Positions 1 to 6,986 of a DNA stretch of 12,227 nucleotides are shown in pieces; position 1 is the first letter of the stretch, and each line of letters begins with the position of its first letter. Source of the DNA: Bacteroidota bacterium (GTDB lineage Bacteria > Bacteroidota > Bacteroidia > Bacteroidales > Prolixibacteraceae); assembly GCA_023488865.1 (NCBI GenBank), contig JAMDDG010000057.1:1-12227 (forward strand), written 5' to 3'. The position numbers and the translations under genes are program-made. The notes under the pieces were generated by a model. It was not told the DNA's origin. It worked only from the letters and a program-made list of their open reading frames with translations, and did not search any database.

Positions 1-1399
1 AGAGATGCAACGTTCAGATCTTGAGCTTCGTATCAAAGCCCGTCAGGGGGCAAAGTCGGTGGATTTCAAAACAGTATCTGTCGCCAAAGGGGTGATTGCA
101 ACCTCTACCTTAGTCGACAACAGTCCGGTAGCTATCCTGGGCTTGACAAAGAGAGCAAATACGACCGGCGTTTATGATCCGGCCATAGATAAATACCAAC
201 GGATCGTACCGGATGCCTATATGGCTGATCTTGTTTACCTGATCAACAGCTCTGAAGTTAGGGGCAAAGAGTTAACGAAAGCGGAAATTGCCCATTTGAA
301 CAAATATATTGCGGATGCCTACAGCGCTGAACGCAAAGAATTAAAAGGAGTAGAAATTTCTGCTTATGCATCACCGGACGGAACCATGGCCCTGAACTCC
401 AAATTGGCCGGGAAAAGGGAAGGTTCTGCCACCAATGTGATTGAAAATGACCTGAAGAAAGACAAGGTAAAAACTGATCTCACCTCTAAAAATACACCGG
501 AAGACTGGGAAGGTTTCAAAGCCTTGATGGAAAAATCAAATATTCAGGATAAAGACCTGATCCTTCGTGTGTTGGCCATGTATTCCGATCCGGAAGTCCG
601 CGAACGTGAAATTAAAAACCTCTCTTCAGCTTTTACGAAAGTTGCCGAAGAAATATTGCCAAAATTGCGCCGTGCTAAAATTACGGCAAATGTCAACCTG
701 ATTGGCAGAACAGATGCCGAAATTGCCAGATTGGCCGAGACCGATCCTTCCAAACTTAATCAGGCTGAGTTGTTGTATGCTGCCTCGCTCACCAACGATA
801 TCGCCAAACAAAAATCAATATACTCCAGCTTCATCAAAATTTATTCAGACGACTGGAGAGGTTTCAACAACCTGGGCTATACCGAAATGAATGATGGCGA
901 TTTTGCAGCTGCTGCCGTTAATTTCCAGAAAGCAGATCAGTTGGATCCTAAAAATCCGATAGTTCAGAATAACTTAGGTTGCATTGCGTTGAAAAATGGT
1001 GAATGGGCCAAGGCTGAAGTTTTCTTTGGAGCGGCTACAGGCGCCGGCAAGGAGGTCAAAGAGAACCTGGGAATCCTGAAAATCAAACAGGGGGATTACG
1101 ACACTGCCGTGAAATACCTGGACGAAGGATCTACTAGCTATGCCAACCGTGCCCTTGCCCAACTGCTGAACGGCGACAATAACGGCGCTTTAAAGACGCT
1201 GAATGCAGCCCCGGTTGAATCAGGGCGTATTGCTTACCTGAAAGCCATTGTAGCTGCCCGTACGGCTAAAACCAGCCTGATGTACGAATCTTTGGTGAAT
1301 GCCATGAAGAAAGATCCTGCTTACCGCGCAATCGCACAAAACGACCTTGAATTTGCCAAGTATGCCAACGATCAAAACTTTAAGCTTTTGTTCAAGTAG
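1..1399 (+). CDS. OmpA-like/TPR envelope protein, 5'-truncated by the window edge
   Basis: The reading frame is open to the first base, so the ATG at 5 is probably internal and the signal peptide and N-terminal region lie outside the window. Residues (from ATG 5) about 70-232 look OmpA-like: the segment at 116-150 carries VEISAYASPDG followed by N and KREG, recalling the peptidoglycan-binding 'I.G.AS.DG...N..LS..RA' pattern. Residues about 284-400 are tetratricopeptide repeats, with NNLGYTEMNDGDFAAAAVNF and then NNLGCIALKNGEWAKAEVFF as the clearest pair. Similar TPR/OmpA lipoproteins of roughly 600 residues are common in Bacteroidales; from that knowledge I infer a periplasmic or outer-membrane-anchored scaffold. 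No enzymatic motif is visible. It is transcribed towards the efflux remnant on the other strand, with no clear terminator after the stop. The family call is reasonable, the exact role unknown. Confidence 0.8.
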   Translation, partial: EMQRSDLELRIKARQGAKSVDFKTVSVAKGVIATSTLVDNSPVAILGLTKRANTTGVYDPAIDKYQRIVPDAYMADLVYLINSSEVRGKELTKAEIAHLNKYIADAYSAERKELKGVEISAYASPDGTMALNSKLAGKREGSATNVIENDLKKDKVKTDLTSKNTPEDWEGFKALMEKSNIQDKDLILRVLAMYSDPEVREREIKNLSSAFTKVAEEILPKLRRAKITANVNLIGRTDAEIARLAETDPSKLNQAELLYAASLTNDIAKQKSIYSSFIKIYSDDWRGFNNLGYTEMNDGDFAAAAVNFQKADQLDPKNPIVQNNLGCIALKNGEWAKAEVFFGAATGAGKEVKENLGILKIKQGDYDTAVKYLDEGSTSYANRALAQLLNGDNNGALKTLNAAPVESGRIAYLKAIVAARTAKTSLMYESLVNAMKKDPAYRAIAQNDLEFAKYANDQNFKLLFK

Positions 1400-1423
1400 A
1401 AGATTACTCCTTTTACGATAGTT

Positions 1424-1579
1424 TTAATTCCCCAACTGATACATCAGCCTCTTTAGCTCAATCTCGGCAATTTTAGCCGCAAATTTCAGGTTAACCAATT
1501 GATAGCCGGTACTTTCAAAGCTGGATTGTGCCGCTTTTACATCGAGGATGGTTGCCTGGTTTACCTGAAATCGCTGCAT
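1424..1579 (-). pseudogene. C-terminal remnant of a TolC-family outer membrane efflux protein
   Basis: Read on the minus strand, this stretch encodes about 51 residues ending in a TAA at 1424-1426: it contains RFQVNQATILDVKAAQSSFE, then YQLVNLKFAAKIAEIELKRL and a short tail. That is the characteristic last helix and C-terminus of Bacteroidota TolC/OEP outer membrane factors (family length usually 400-480 residues). The rest of the gene is missing. The in-frame ATG at 1577-1579 is likely just an internal Met, since the upstream sequence switches within a few codons to a different gene fragment. It cannot form a trimeric channel. Together with the adjoining RND fragment it marks a deleted efflux operon. 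Confidence 0.72.
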
Positions 1580-1730
1580 AACCACATAGATTAAGAATCA
1601 GCGAAAATAAAATATCACCTACAATAACGATGCCTAACGGCACACGACTGGAAGCAGCCTCGCCCTAACTAAGGGCAATTGGCAAGGCACCCAGCGAAGT
1701 GGCCAAACTGGCCCGAACCTTGATGTTACG
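1580..1730 (-). pseudogene. C-terminal fragment of an RND (AcrB-type) efflux pump
   Basis: Minus-strand translation gives KVRASLATSLGALPIALS, an in-frame TAG at 1665-1667, then GEAASSRVPLGIVIVGDILF followed by SLILNLC. This matches the last transmembrane block of inner-membrane RND pumps, which typically reads like 'TSLATxLGxLPIAL..GAGAxSRxPLGIVVVGGLLFSLxLTLxVxP'. Only about 45 codons of a ~1000-codon gene survive, so it is a dead fragment. Its 5' side abuts the stop of the CBM9-like gene at 1736. Its 3' side passes directly into TolC sequence in another frame near 1577-1588, so the normal end of the pump gene and most of the TolC gene are gone. Order (pump, then outer membrane factor) is that of a standard MFP-RND-OMF operon. 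Confidence 0.7.
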
Positions 1731-1735
1731 CTAAT

Positions 1736-2590
1736 TCAGTTTCCTGTGAGGGTAAATTTCTGTTTGAAAGAACTCTTTTCGAAAAGGGTTCCTTTGTCGC
1801 CGGATCCTGCATGTTGAGGCATTGCATTCCCAGGCCTGTAGCCTCCTGCACCACCTGACATTCCCCCACCGCGCCGTGCCCCGCTTCCGCCCATTCCTCC
1901 ACCTGGCCTGCCTCCGCCCATACTTCCCGGATGTCCCATATTGGAACCGCCACCGTTACCATACGACGGACGCTCAAGCGCATTGACTACAACGCTTAAG
2001 GTTATCAGTTCATCCAGGTGAATTTGATCATGGCTGCGTAGTTCCATCAGCGGTATGGCTATTTCGTAAACAATATGCTGGCTTTTGTCTGCGCCTATTC
2101 CAATGTTTATGCCGGTTGGGTCATTTAATTTTACTTCTTTAACGCCGGATTTAAAACCTTTGACGGGTAAAGTCGTCAGCTGCATTTCATAAGTTTTGAT
2201 CAAATTGTCGGCTGCGGGTTTTTTCTCAAAATTGTTATTACTCCTTTTGAAATTCATCACATTCACACCGGGGAAACCCAGCTCTGCTTTAAATTTTTTC
2301 TTTTTTTCTTTGGATGATAGCTGAATAGACCATCCGGCACTCATCAACTTCCTCATTTTTAGTTCATCTTTCATGGTGAAGCACAAATAAAGATTTTCAT
2401 TGTCATTGCCAATGGCAAACATCAATCCACTTTTATCATCAAAAAAGTTGAGCGGTTTGCTCCACTCGTTGTCGTTTCCGTCAATAATTATACCGGAGGG
2501 TATCCGCCTTGCTTTGGAAACATCTCCCTGAGAAAATAATTGGAAAGAAAAAGAGGGTAGCAGGATGCAAATTAAAAGGATCTTCTTCAT
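1736..2590 (-). CDS. secreted CBM9/DOMON-like protein with Gly/Met-rich C-terminal region
   Basis: The 284-residue product begins with a Lys-Lys and hydrophobic signal peptide, probably cleaved near residue 21 (LFSQG), so it is exported. Residues about 24-190 look like a CBM9/DOMON-type beta-sandwich: the opening IIIDGNDNEWSKP and the following ...LMFAIGNDNENLYLCFTM are the usual 'DG..dEW......D......a.ndde.LYl.f' pattern of that superfamily. Residues 211-264 are nearly half glycine with scattered Met, Arg, His and Pro (for example MGHPGSMGGGRPGGG). A short charged end with alternating hydrophobics follows (FKQKFTLTGN). The start is the only ATG before the signal peptide, without a clear ribosome binding site, as usual here. 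The gene lies directly upstream of the RND/TolC remnant on the same strand and may once have been in its operon. Ligand unknown; the fold call is moderate. Confidence 0.72.
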   Translation of the reverse strand: MKKILLICILLPSFSFQLFSQGDVSKARRIPSGIIIDGNDNEWSKPLNFFDDKSGLMFAIGNDNENLYLCFTMKDELKMRKLMSAGWSIQLSSKEKKKKFKAELGFPGVNVMNFKRSNNNFEKKPAADNLIKTYEMQLTTLPVKGFKSGVKEVKLNDPTGINIGIGADKSQHIVYEIAIPLMELRSHDQIHLDELITLSVVVNALERPSYGNGGGSNMGHPGSMGGGRPGGGMGGSGARRGGGMSGGAGGYRPGNAMPQHAGSGDKGTLFEKSSFKQKFTLTGN

Positions 2591-2655
2591 GATTTTGTTG
2601 GCGCAATACCCACAAAGTTGCCTGGGAATGCAACGAATGGATATTTTTTTATTTA

Positions 2656-2663
2656 TATATTTG
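2656..2663 (+). promoter_or_regulatory. possible -7 promoter box (TATATTTG) for the DUF1003 gene
   Basis: TATATTTG is an exact match to the Bacteroidota sigma-ABfr -7 consensus TAnnTTTG, and sits in an AT-rich divergent spacer about 140 nt before the chosen ATG at 2805. No good TTTG -33 box is visible at the expected distance, so this is only a candidate. Confidence 0.3.
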
Positions 2664-2804
2664 AATGCTTTGTTTAGACTTGTTTTTCAGGCATTAGTTT
2701 AATGTTAATTGATTTCTGCGCGAAGATTTTTTCACTTTATCCTTTCATTTCGGAAAAGAGTATCTATGCAAATTCATCTCAACCATTTCAACTATATACT
2801 TAGC

Positions 2805-3500
2805 ATGAAAATTTTTATCAGCGATATTTCGCAAAAAGAATTCCCTATTTCAGAGAGAATCCCAGGGAATGCCATCCGGCCATCCATAATGGACCTGATT
2901 CAAAAAGAACACCCGGATTTTAAAGTTGATAGTTATCTGTCTGTAAATGAATTAAATTCATACAGGGAGAAATACATAACCAGCTATTTGTCCGAAGAGG
3001 TCGGAGAATTGACCGATCTGGAGAACACTGTTTTGTCATCCCTGAAAGAAAATTCGACCCTGACTGACAAAATCGATGGTGATGAACAACAAGTCTTTAC
3101 TTTCGGTCAAAAAGTTGCTGACCATGTTGCCTCCTTTGGGGGAAGCTGGACTTTTATTATCTCTTTTGCGATTTTTCTTGTTATTTGGATCGCTTTTAAT
3201 GCGTTTTGGCTTTTGAACAAAGGATTTGATCCCTATCCGTTCATTTTGTTGAACCTGATCTTATCCTGTATTGCGGCCATGCAGGCGCCGGTTATCATGA
3301 TGAGCCAGAACCGGCAGGAAGAGAAAGACAGGGAGCGGGCAAAGAAAGACTACATGATCAATTTAAAATCAGAATTGGAACTCAGAATGTTGCATGAAAA
3401 AATGGACCATCTTATCCTGCATCAGGAACAGGAGCTTTTGGAGATTCAAAAAGTTCAGATCGAGATGCTGAGCGATGTCTTGAATGCCTTGAAAAAATAG
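2805..3500 (+). CDS. DUF1003 family membrane protein
   Basis: This 231-residue protein belongs to the DUF1003 family. Two transmembrane helices are visible at about 115-135 and 146-166. They are joined by a short loop with the family signature FDPYPFILLNLILS, and followed by AAMQAPVIMMSQNRQ and a KDRERAKKDY motif. Residues 171-228 form a Glu/Lys/Leu-rich amphipathic coiled coil. The N-terminal soluble part (SDISQKEFPISERI) matches the usual start of Bacteroidota members, which is why I place the start at ATG 2805. The frame is open further up, to a TTG at 2709 and an ATG at 2766, but those add an uncharacteristic extension. Biochemical function is unknown; location in the inner membrane is inferred. 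It converges on the DUF4249 gene with a 36-bp gap containing a perfect ATCAGCTGAT palindrome but no convincing terminator. Confidence 0.9.
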   Translation: MKIFISDISQKEFPISERIPGNAIRPSIMDLIQKEHPDFKVDSYLSVNELNSYREKYITSYLSEEVGELTDLENTVLSSLKENSTLTDKIDGDEQQVFTFGQKVADHVASFGGSWTFIISFAIFLVIWIAFNAFWLLNKGFDPYPFILLNLILSCIAAMQAPVIMMSQNRQEEKDRERAKKDYMINLKSELELRMLHEKMDHLILHQEQELLEIQKVQIEMLSDVLNALKK

Positions 3501-3536
3501 TTGTTTCCACAAACTGTTTTATCAGCTGATTGCTAT

Positions 3537-4391
3537 CTATTTACGTACAGTTGCAGTTATTTTCCGCACCGAACAGGCGTTGAAATAGCCCAATGCCCCG
3601 TTGCTGATGTTCGAAACTGGGTTGGAGGGTGAAGCCGAATTTCCGTCATCATGACCTGCCGTACGGAAATATTCGTAAACCCCGTTGTCGACCGACTCAA
3701 GCCAGACTGTCACGTTATCACCAATTTTAAGTTTTGTATCGTTGTCTCTCGACATTAGGGAATACCCAATCGGCTTTCCCTGATAAAGTTCGTCGTCGAG
3801 AGTATAAAACCTTTTCTGTTGCACATTGTTGATGAAATAGACCATCCGGTAGAAATTGGCGGTAAATGGAGGGTCCAGTAACCGGATGGTTGTCACTTTA
3901 TCTCCGCTAATTGGGTTCGGTGCAAAGTAGATGCTGTCAATATTTACCGCATAGGGCATGTTGGCTTTGGCCTGGTATATTTCTCCGCCGGTTTTGACGG
4001 TAAGCGAATAAGTTCGTCCCGGAATTCCCATTAATTTTGAAGTGATGTAGGTGCCTGCTACAGATTCAGACAGGAGTTCTGTTTGACCAACGTCGTCGGA
4101 TATCACTACCTTGGCCCCGGTCACGGGCGGGTAATCACTGGTTTGGTCAAAATTGACGGATTTCGATATTTTTACGGTATAGGGACCAGGCTGATCGTAG
4201 ACATTTCCCTGAATAACTACACGGGGGACGGAGTCGTTCAAATTTAGCTGAATCACTTTTTCGCAGGAGGCCATGGTCAGAAAGAAGGCAATCAGGAGTA
4301 TTAATTTTGATAAGTTAGTTAGCCGGACGAAATAAGGATGCCCCTGGCTTTCCTGGTAAGTGGTTAATCTGAATATGCACCTGGTTTTCAT
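3537..4391 (-). CDS. DUF4249 lipoprotein, partner of the TonB-dependent receptor
   Basis: The 284-residue product has a hydrophobic segment ending in LTMASC, a lipobox with the acylated Cys at residue 43, so it is a lipoprotein. The mature part begins EKVIQLNLND and continues with VVIQGNVYDQPGPYTVKISK, typical of DUF4249, and ends in a Ser/Asn-rich stretch followed by GALGYFNACSVRKITATV. DUF4249 genes commonly follow TonB-dependent receptors in Bacteroidota, and here the ATG lies 5 nt after the receptor's TGA, so the two are surely co-transcribed. By analogy with SusCD pairs it may be a surface accessory or lid protein, but it is not a SusD homologue and the substrate is unknown. Oddity: the n-region before the hydrophobic core is about 25 residues, longer than usual, yet no later ATG, GTG or TTG start precedes it. 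A weak TCAGG lies just before the ATG. Confidence 0.9.
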   Translation of the reverse strand: MKTRCIFRLTTYQESQGHPYFVRLTNLSKLILLIAFFLTMASCEKVIQLNLNDSVPRVVIQGNVYDQPGPYTVKISKSVNFDQTSDYPPVTGAKVVISDDVGQTELLSESVAGTYITSKLMGIPGRTYSLTVKTGGEIYQAKANMPYAVNIDSIYFAPNPISGDKVTTIRLLDPPFTANFYRMVYFINNVQQKRFYTLDDELYQGKPIGYSLMSRDNDTKLKIGDNVTVWLESVDNGVYEYFRTAGHDDGNSASPSNPVSNISNGALGYFNACSVRKITATVRK

Positions 4392-4396
4392 CCTGA

Positions 4397-6730
4397 TCAG
4401 AATTTAAAGTTGTAAGTAACGGATGGAACCATCTTAAACAGCGTGGTTTGTACCGCTTCCGTTTTGGAGGGATCGGATTTGCTATCGCGGAAGGTAATGG
4501 TATATGGATTCTCGCGCCCATAGGCATTGTAGAGGGAGAAATTCCAGCTGGATTCAAATTTTTCCGTTTTCTTCCTAACCCAGGTAGCGCCCAGGTCCAG
4601 ACGGTGGTAGGCAGGCATTCGGTCGGCGTTCCGATCAGAATAGTAGAACATGGTCCGGCCTTCGACGGCATATTTCCCGGTAGGAAAGGTTACCGCGTTG
4701 CCGGTATAATAGACCCACGTAGCCGAGAAAGTCCATTTTCTGTTGAGTTCAAACATCCCGACGACCGAAATATCGTGGGTGCGGTCTTGCTTGGCAGGGA
4801 AATAGTTGCCATTGTTGATAGCGTCAAACTTCCGTTCGGTGCGCGACAGCGTGTAGCTGATCCAGCCGTTAAGGCGGCCGAATTTTTTCTTTAAGAAGAA
4901 CTCTAATCCGTAAGCGCGGCCCTTTCCGAACAAAATCTGTGACTCGACATTTTCGTTGAACATCAGTTCGGCGCCGTTCTTGTAGTCTATCTGGTTTAGC
5001 AGTTTTTTGTAGTAGGATTCAACCGAGAATTCATATTTGTTGTCGCTGAAATTGTGGTAATAACCCAGCGATACCTGATCGGCCAGCTCAGGTTTTACGT
5101 TGTTGCTGCTGGGAATCCAAAGGTCTGTCGGGTTGCCGGAGGTAGAATTGGAAAGCAAGTGAAGGTTCTGGACATTGCGGCCCAGGGAGGCTTTCAGCGA
5201 ACTCTGCGTATTAATCAGGTAATCCAGGGTAATCCGGGGTTCGACATTCAGGTAGTTCTTTATAAACTGCCCCGACTGATAGGTCGCGACATTGGTTGTT
5301 TTGCCGTTCGAATCATAAGTATAGCTGCTCCCTGGCCCCAGCGAACTGAAAAGGGTGAGCCGGGAGCCATATTCGACATTGAACCGATCGTTAAACCGGT
5401 ATTGGTGAGAAAAATAAATAGCGTTCTCCCAATCATATTTGTTGGTGAGATTCTTTAAATCGACGTTGTCGGAGGTGATAACCCCTGGGATGATCTTGTG
5501 GTAGATGGAGTTAAAGCCAAATTTGAGCGTGGAATTTGTCTGGATGTAGAATTGCAGGTCCTGTTTGATCCCGTAATCCTGGATCCGGGAGATGATGTTC
5601 AGCTTGTTGCCGTTGTTGATGAAAATCTTGTAGTCGTAATTGCTGAAAATCAGCGAGGTATTGGAGAATAACCGGTCAGAGAAAAGGTGATTCCAGCGCA
5701 GGGTCCCGGAGATATTGCCCCAATTGATGCCAAAGGTATTCTTTAAAGCGATCTGGTCTTTCCCGAAGTACCCTGAAAGGTAAATCCGGTTGTTGCTGTT
5801 AATACGGTAACTGGCTTTGGCATTCAGATCGTAGAAATAGAGCCTCGACTGGTTTTTCGTGGTGTCGGAAGAAAGCTTTAGAAACAGGTCGGCGTAGGTG
5901 CGCCGGGCGGTAATCATAAAGGAACCTTTGTCTTTCACGATCGGGCCTTCCACATTGATCCGGGAGGAGATCAGCCCGAGGCCACCCGAAACCCCCAATT
6001 TCTGATCGTTCCCGTCGTTCATTTTGATGTCGAGCACCGAAGACAACCTGCCACCGTATTCGGCCGGCTCATTGCCTTTGTACACCGTAATATCTTTGAT
6101 GGCATCGGAGTTGAAAACTGAAAAGAACCCCATCAGGTGCGAGGCATTGAAAACCGTGGCTTCGTCTAAAAGGATTAAATTTTGATCCGAAGAACCTCCC
6201 CTGACATTGAACCCGCTGCTTCCTTCACCTGCTGGTTTGATGCCGGGCAACAGTTGGATGGTCTTCAAAACATCGTTTTCACCAAACAATACCGGAATGT
6301 TTTTGATTTCATTGGTATTGAGTTTCTGCATGCCCATGGTTGTTTTGGTGATGTTCTCATCGTGGCGTTGGCCGGAAACTACCACTTCATCTAAGGTATT
6401 CACCTGTTCGTAAAGGGTGAAATTTTGTTTGACGGATTTTTTCAGGTCGATTTTGCAAATCTGAGGAGTATAGCCAATAAATTGACCCGTAATTTGATAA
6501 GTCCCTTCCGGCAAGGTTATGGAATAGAAACCATAGGCATTGGTTGCAACCCCTTTCTCCTGCAGCTCTTTGACCGAAACGGTGGCGCCGATCAGGTTTT
6601 CGCCGGTTTTGGCATCTTTAATAAAGCCGCTGATGGTAAATTTTTGTTGCGCAAAACCCGGAATTGCAAATATTAGAAACAGGAGCAAGAAGTAAAATTT
6701 CAATTTTGCCATGTAATTCTTAACTGTCAT
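4397..6730 (-). CDS. TonB-dependent outer membrane receptor with CarboxypepD_reg-like domain
   Basis: This 777-residue protein is an outer-membrane active transporter of unknown substrate. In order: a signal peptide ending near AIPGFAQ (residue 28); a carboxypeptidase-regulatory-like beta-sandwich at 31-107 (ISGFIKDAKTGENLIGATV to the NAYGFYSITLPEGTY turn); a TonB-box-like LDEVVVSG at 113-120; a plug domain at about 136-236 with FNVRGGSSDQNLILLDEA and the YGGRLSSVLDIK end; and a beta-barrel to the C-terminus, which ends in an aromatic YNFKF expected of an outer-membrane beta-signal. At under 800 residues it is smaller than typical SusC proteins (about 1000) and belongs with the plug-type receptors paired with DUF4249. 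The start could be the Met at 6730 or the second Met, residue 7 (6712), which gives a more compact signal peptide. No FecR/ECF sigma pair is adjacent. Confidence 0.95.
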   Translation of the reverse strand: MTVKNYMAKLKFYFLLLFLIFAIPGFAQQKFTISGFIKDAKTGENLIGATVSVKELQEKGVATNAYGFYSITLPEGTYQITGQFIGYTPQICKIDLKKSVKQNFTLYEQVNTLDEVVVSGQRHDENITKTTMGMQKLNTNEIKNIPVLFGENDVLKTIQLLPGIKPAGEGSSGFNVRGGSSDQNLILLDEATVFNASHLMGFFSVFNSDAIKDITVYKGNEPAEYGGRLSSVLDIKMNDGNDQKLGVSGGLGLISSRINVEGPIVKDKGSFMITARRTYADLFLKLSSDTTKNQSRLYFYDLNAKASYRINSNNRIYLSGYFGKDQIALKNTFGINWGNISGTLRWNHLFSDRLFSNTSLIFSNYDYKIFINNGNKLNIISRIQDYGIKQDLQFYIQTNSTLKFGFNSIYHKIIPGVITSDNVDLKNLTNKYDWENAIYFSHQYRFNDRFNVEYGSRLTLFSSLGPGSSYTYDSNGKTTNVATYQSGQFIKNYLNVEPRITLDYLINTQSSLKASLGRNVQNLHLLSNSTSGNPTDLWIPSSNNVKPELADQVSLGYYHNFSDNKYEFSVESYYKKLLNQIDYKNGAELMFNENVESQILFGKGRAYGLEFFLKKKFGRLNGWISYTLSRTERKFDAINNGNYFPAKQDRTHDISVVGMFELNRKWTFSATWVYYTGNAVTFPTGKYAVEGRTMFYYSDRNADRMPAYHRLDLGATWVRKKTEKFESSWNFSLYNAYGRENPYTITFRDSKSDPSKTEAVQTTLFKMVPSVTYNFKF

Positions 6731-6986
6731 ATCCTGTTTCTAATACCACTTTCAAGGCTCCCTGAAAAAAATCTGAAGGCGTTTTTCCCTGGCTTTGACC
6801 GCACAATAATACTCATTCATTTGTAAATAATTCCTATTTTGGGCAAAGATTAAGTCCTATTCGGTACATTGATTTCAACGGGAGGATTTTCTTCGCGGAT
6901 TACCCTATCTATTGTATTTGTGTTTTTCAAATTGCTCAAATTCAGTTGCTTGTTCTTCTTTGTAATTTATTATACACCTTGCTTTA
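6731..6986. promoter_or_regulatory. divergent intergenic region between the receptor unit and the GH78 gene
   Basis: This 256-bp AT-rich spacer must hold the 5' ends of two divergent transcripts. Weak sigma-ABfr-like -7 candidates, each one mismatch from TAnnTTTG, are TGTATTTG at 6913-6920 (plus, towards GH78) and TATTATTG reading leftwards at 6804-6811 (towards the receptor). Neither has a clear -33 TTTG at proper spacing. A short direct repeat, TCAAATT GC TCAAATT, occurs near 6927-6943. No riboswitch or strong palindromic operator is apparent. Confidence 0.3.

Noticed and set aside
2709..2804. N-terminal extension of the DUF1003 gene from TTG 2709 or ATG 2766
   Set aside because: The added residues (HLNHFNYILS and earlier) do not resemble the family, while the sequence from ATG 2805 matches the usual Bacteroidota DUF1003 start.
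3501..3536. Intrinsic terminator between DUF1003 and DUF4249
   Set aside because: Only a 4-bp GTTT/AAAC stem and an unlooped ATCAGCTGAT palindrome are present, without a stable GC-rich stem and U-tract.
3537..4391. SusD-like lipoprotein next to the receptor
   Set aside because: Length (284 residues) and sequence fit DUF4249; the alpha-helical TPR-like content and ~500-600 residue length of SusD are absent.
4315..4671. Minus-strand 118-codon frame across the receptor end and DUF4249 start
   Set aside because: It overlaps two well-supported genes in another frame and has no family features.
4448..5458. Open plus-strand frames of 148 and 134 codons opposite the TonB receptor
   Set aside because: They are antisense to a strongly conserved gene, have no recognisable domain and read like reverse-complement composition.
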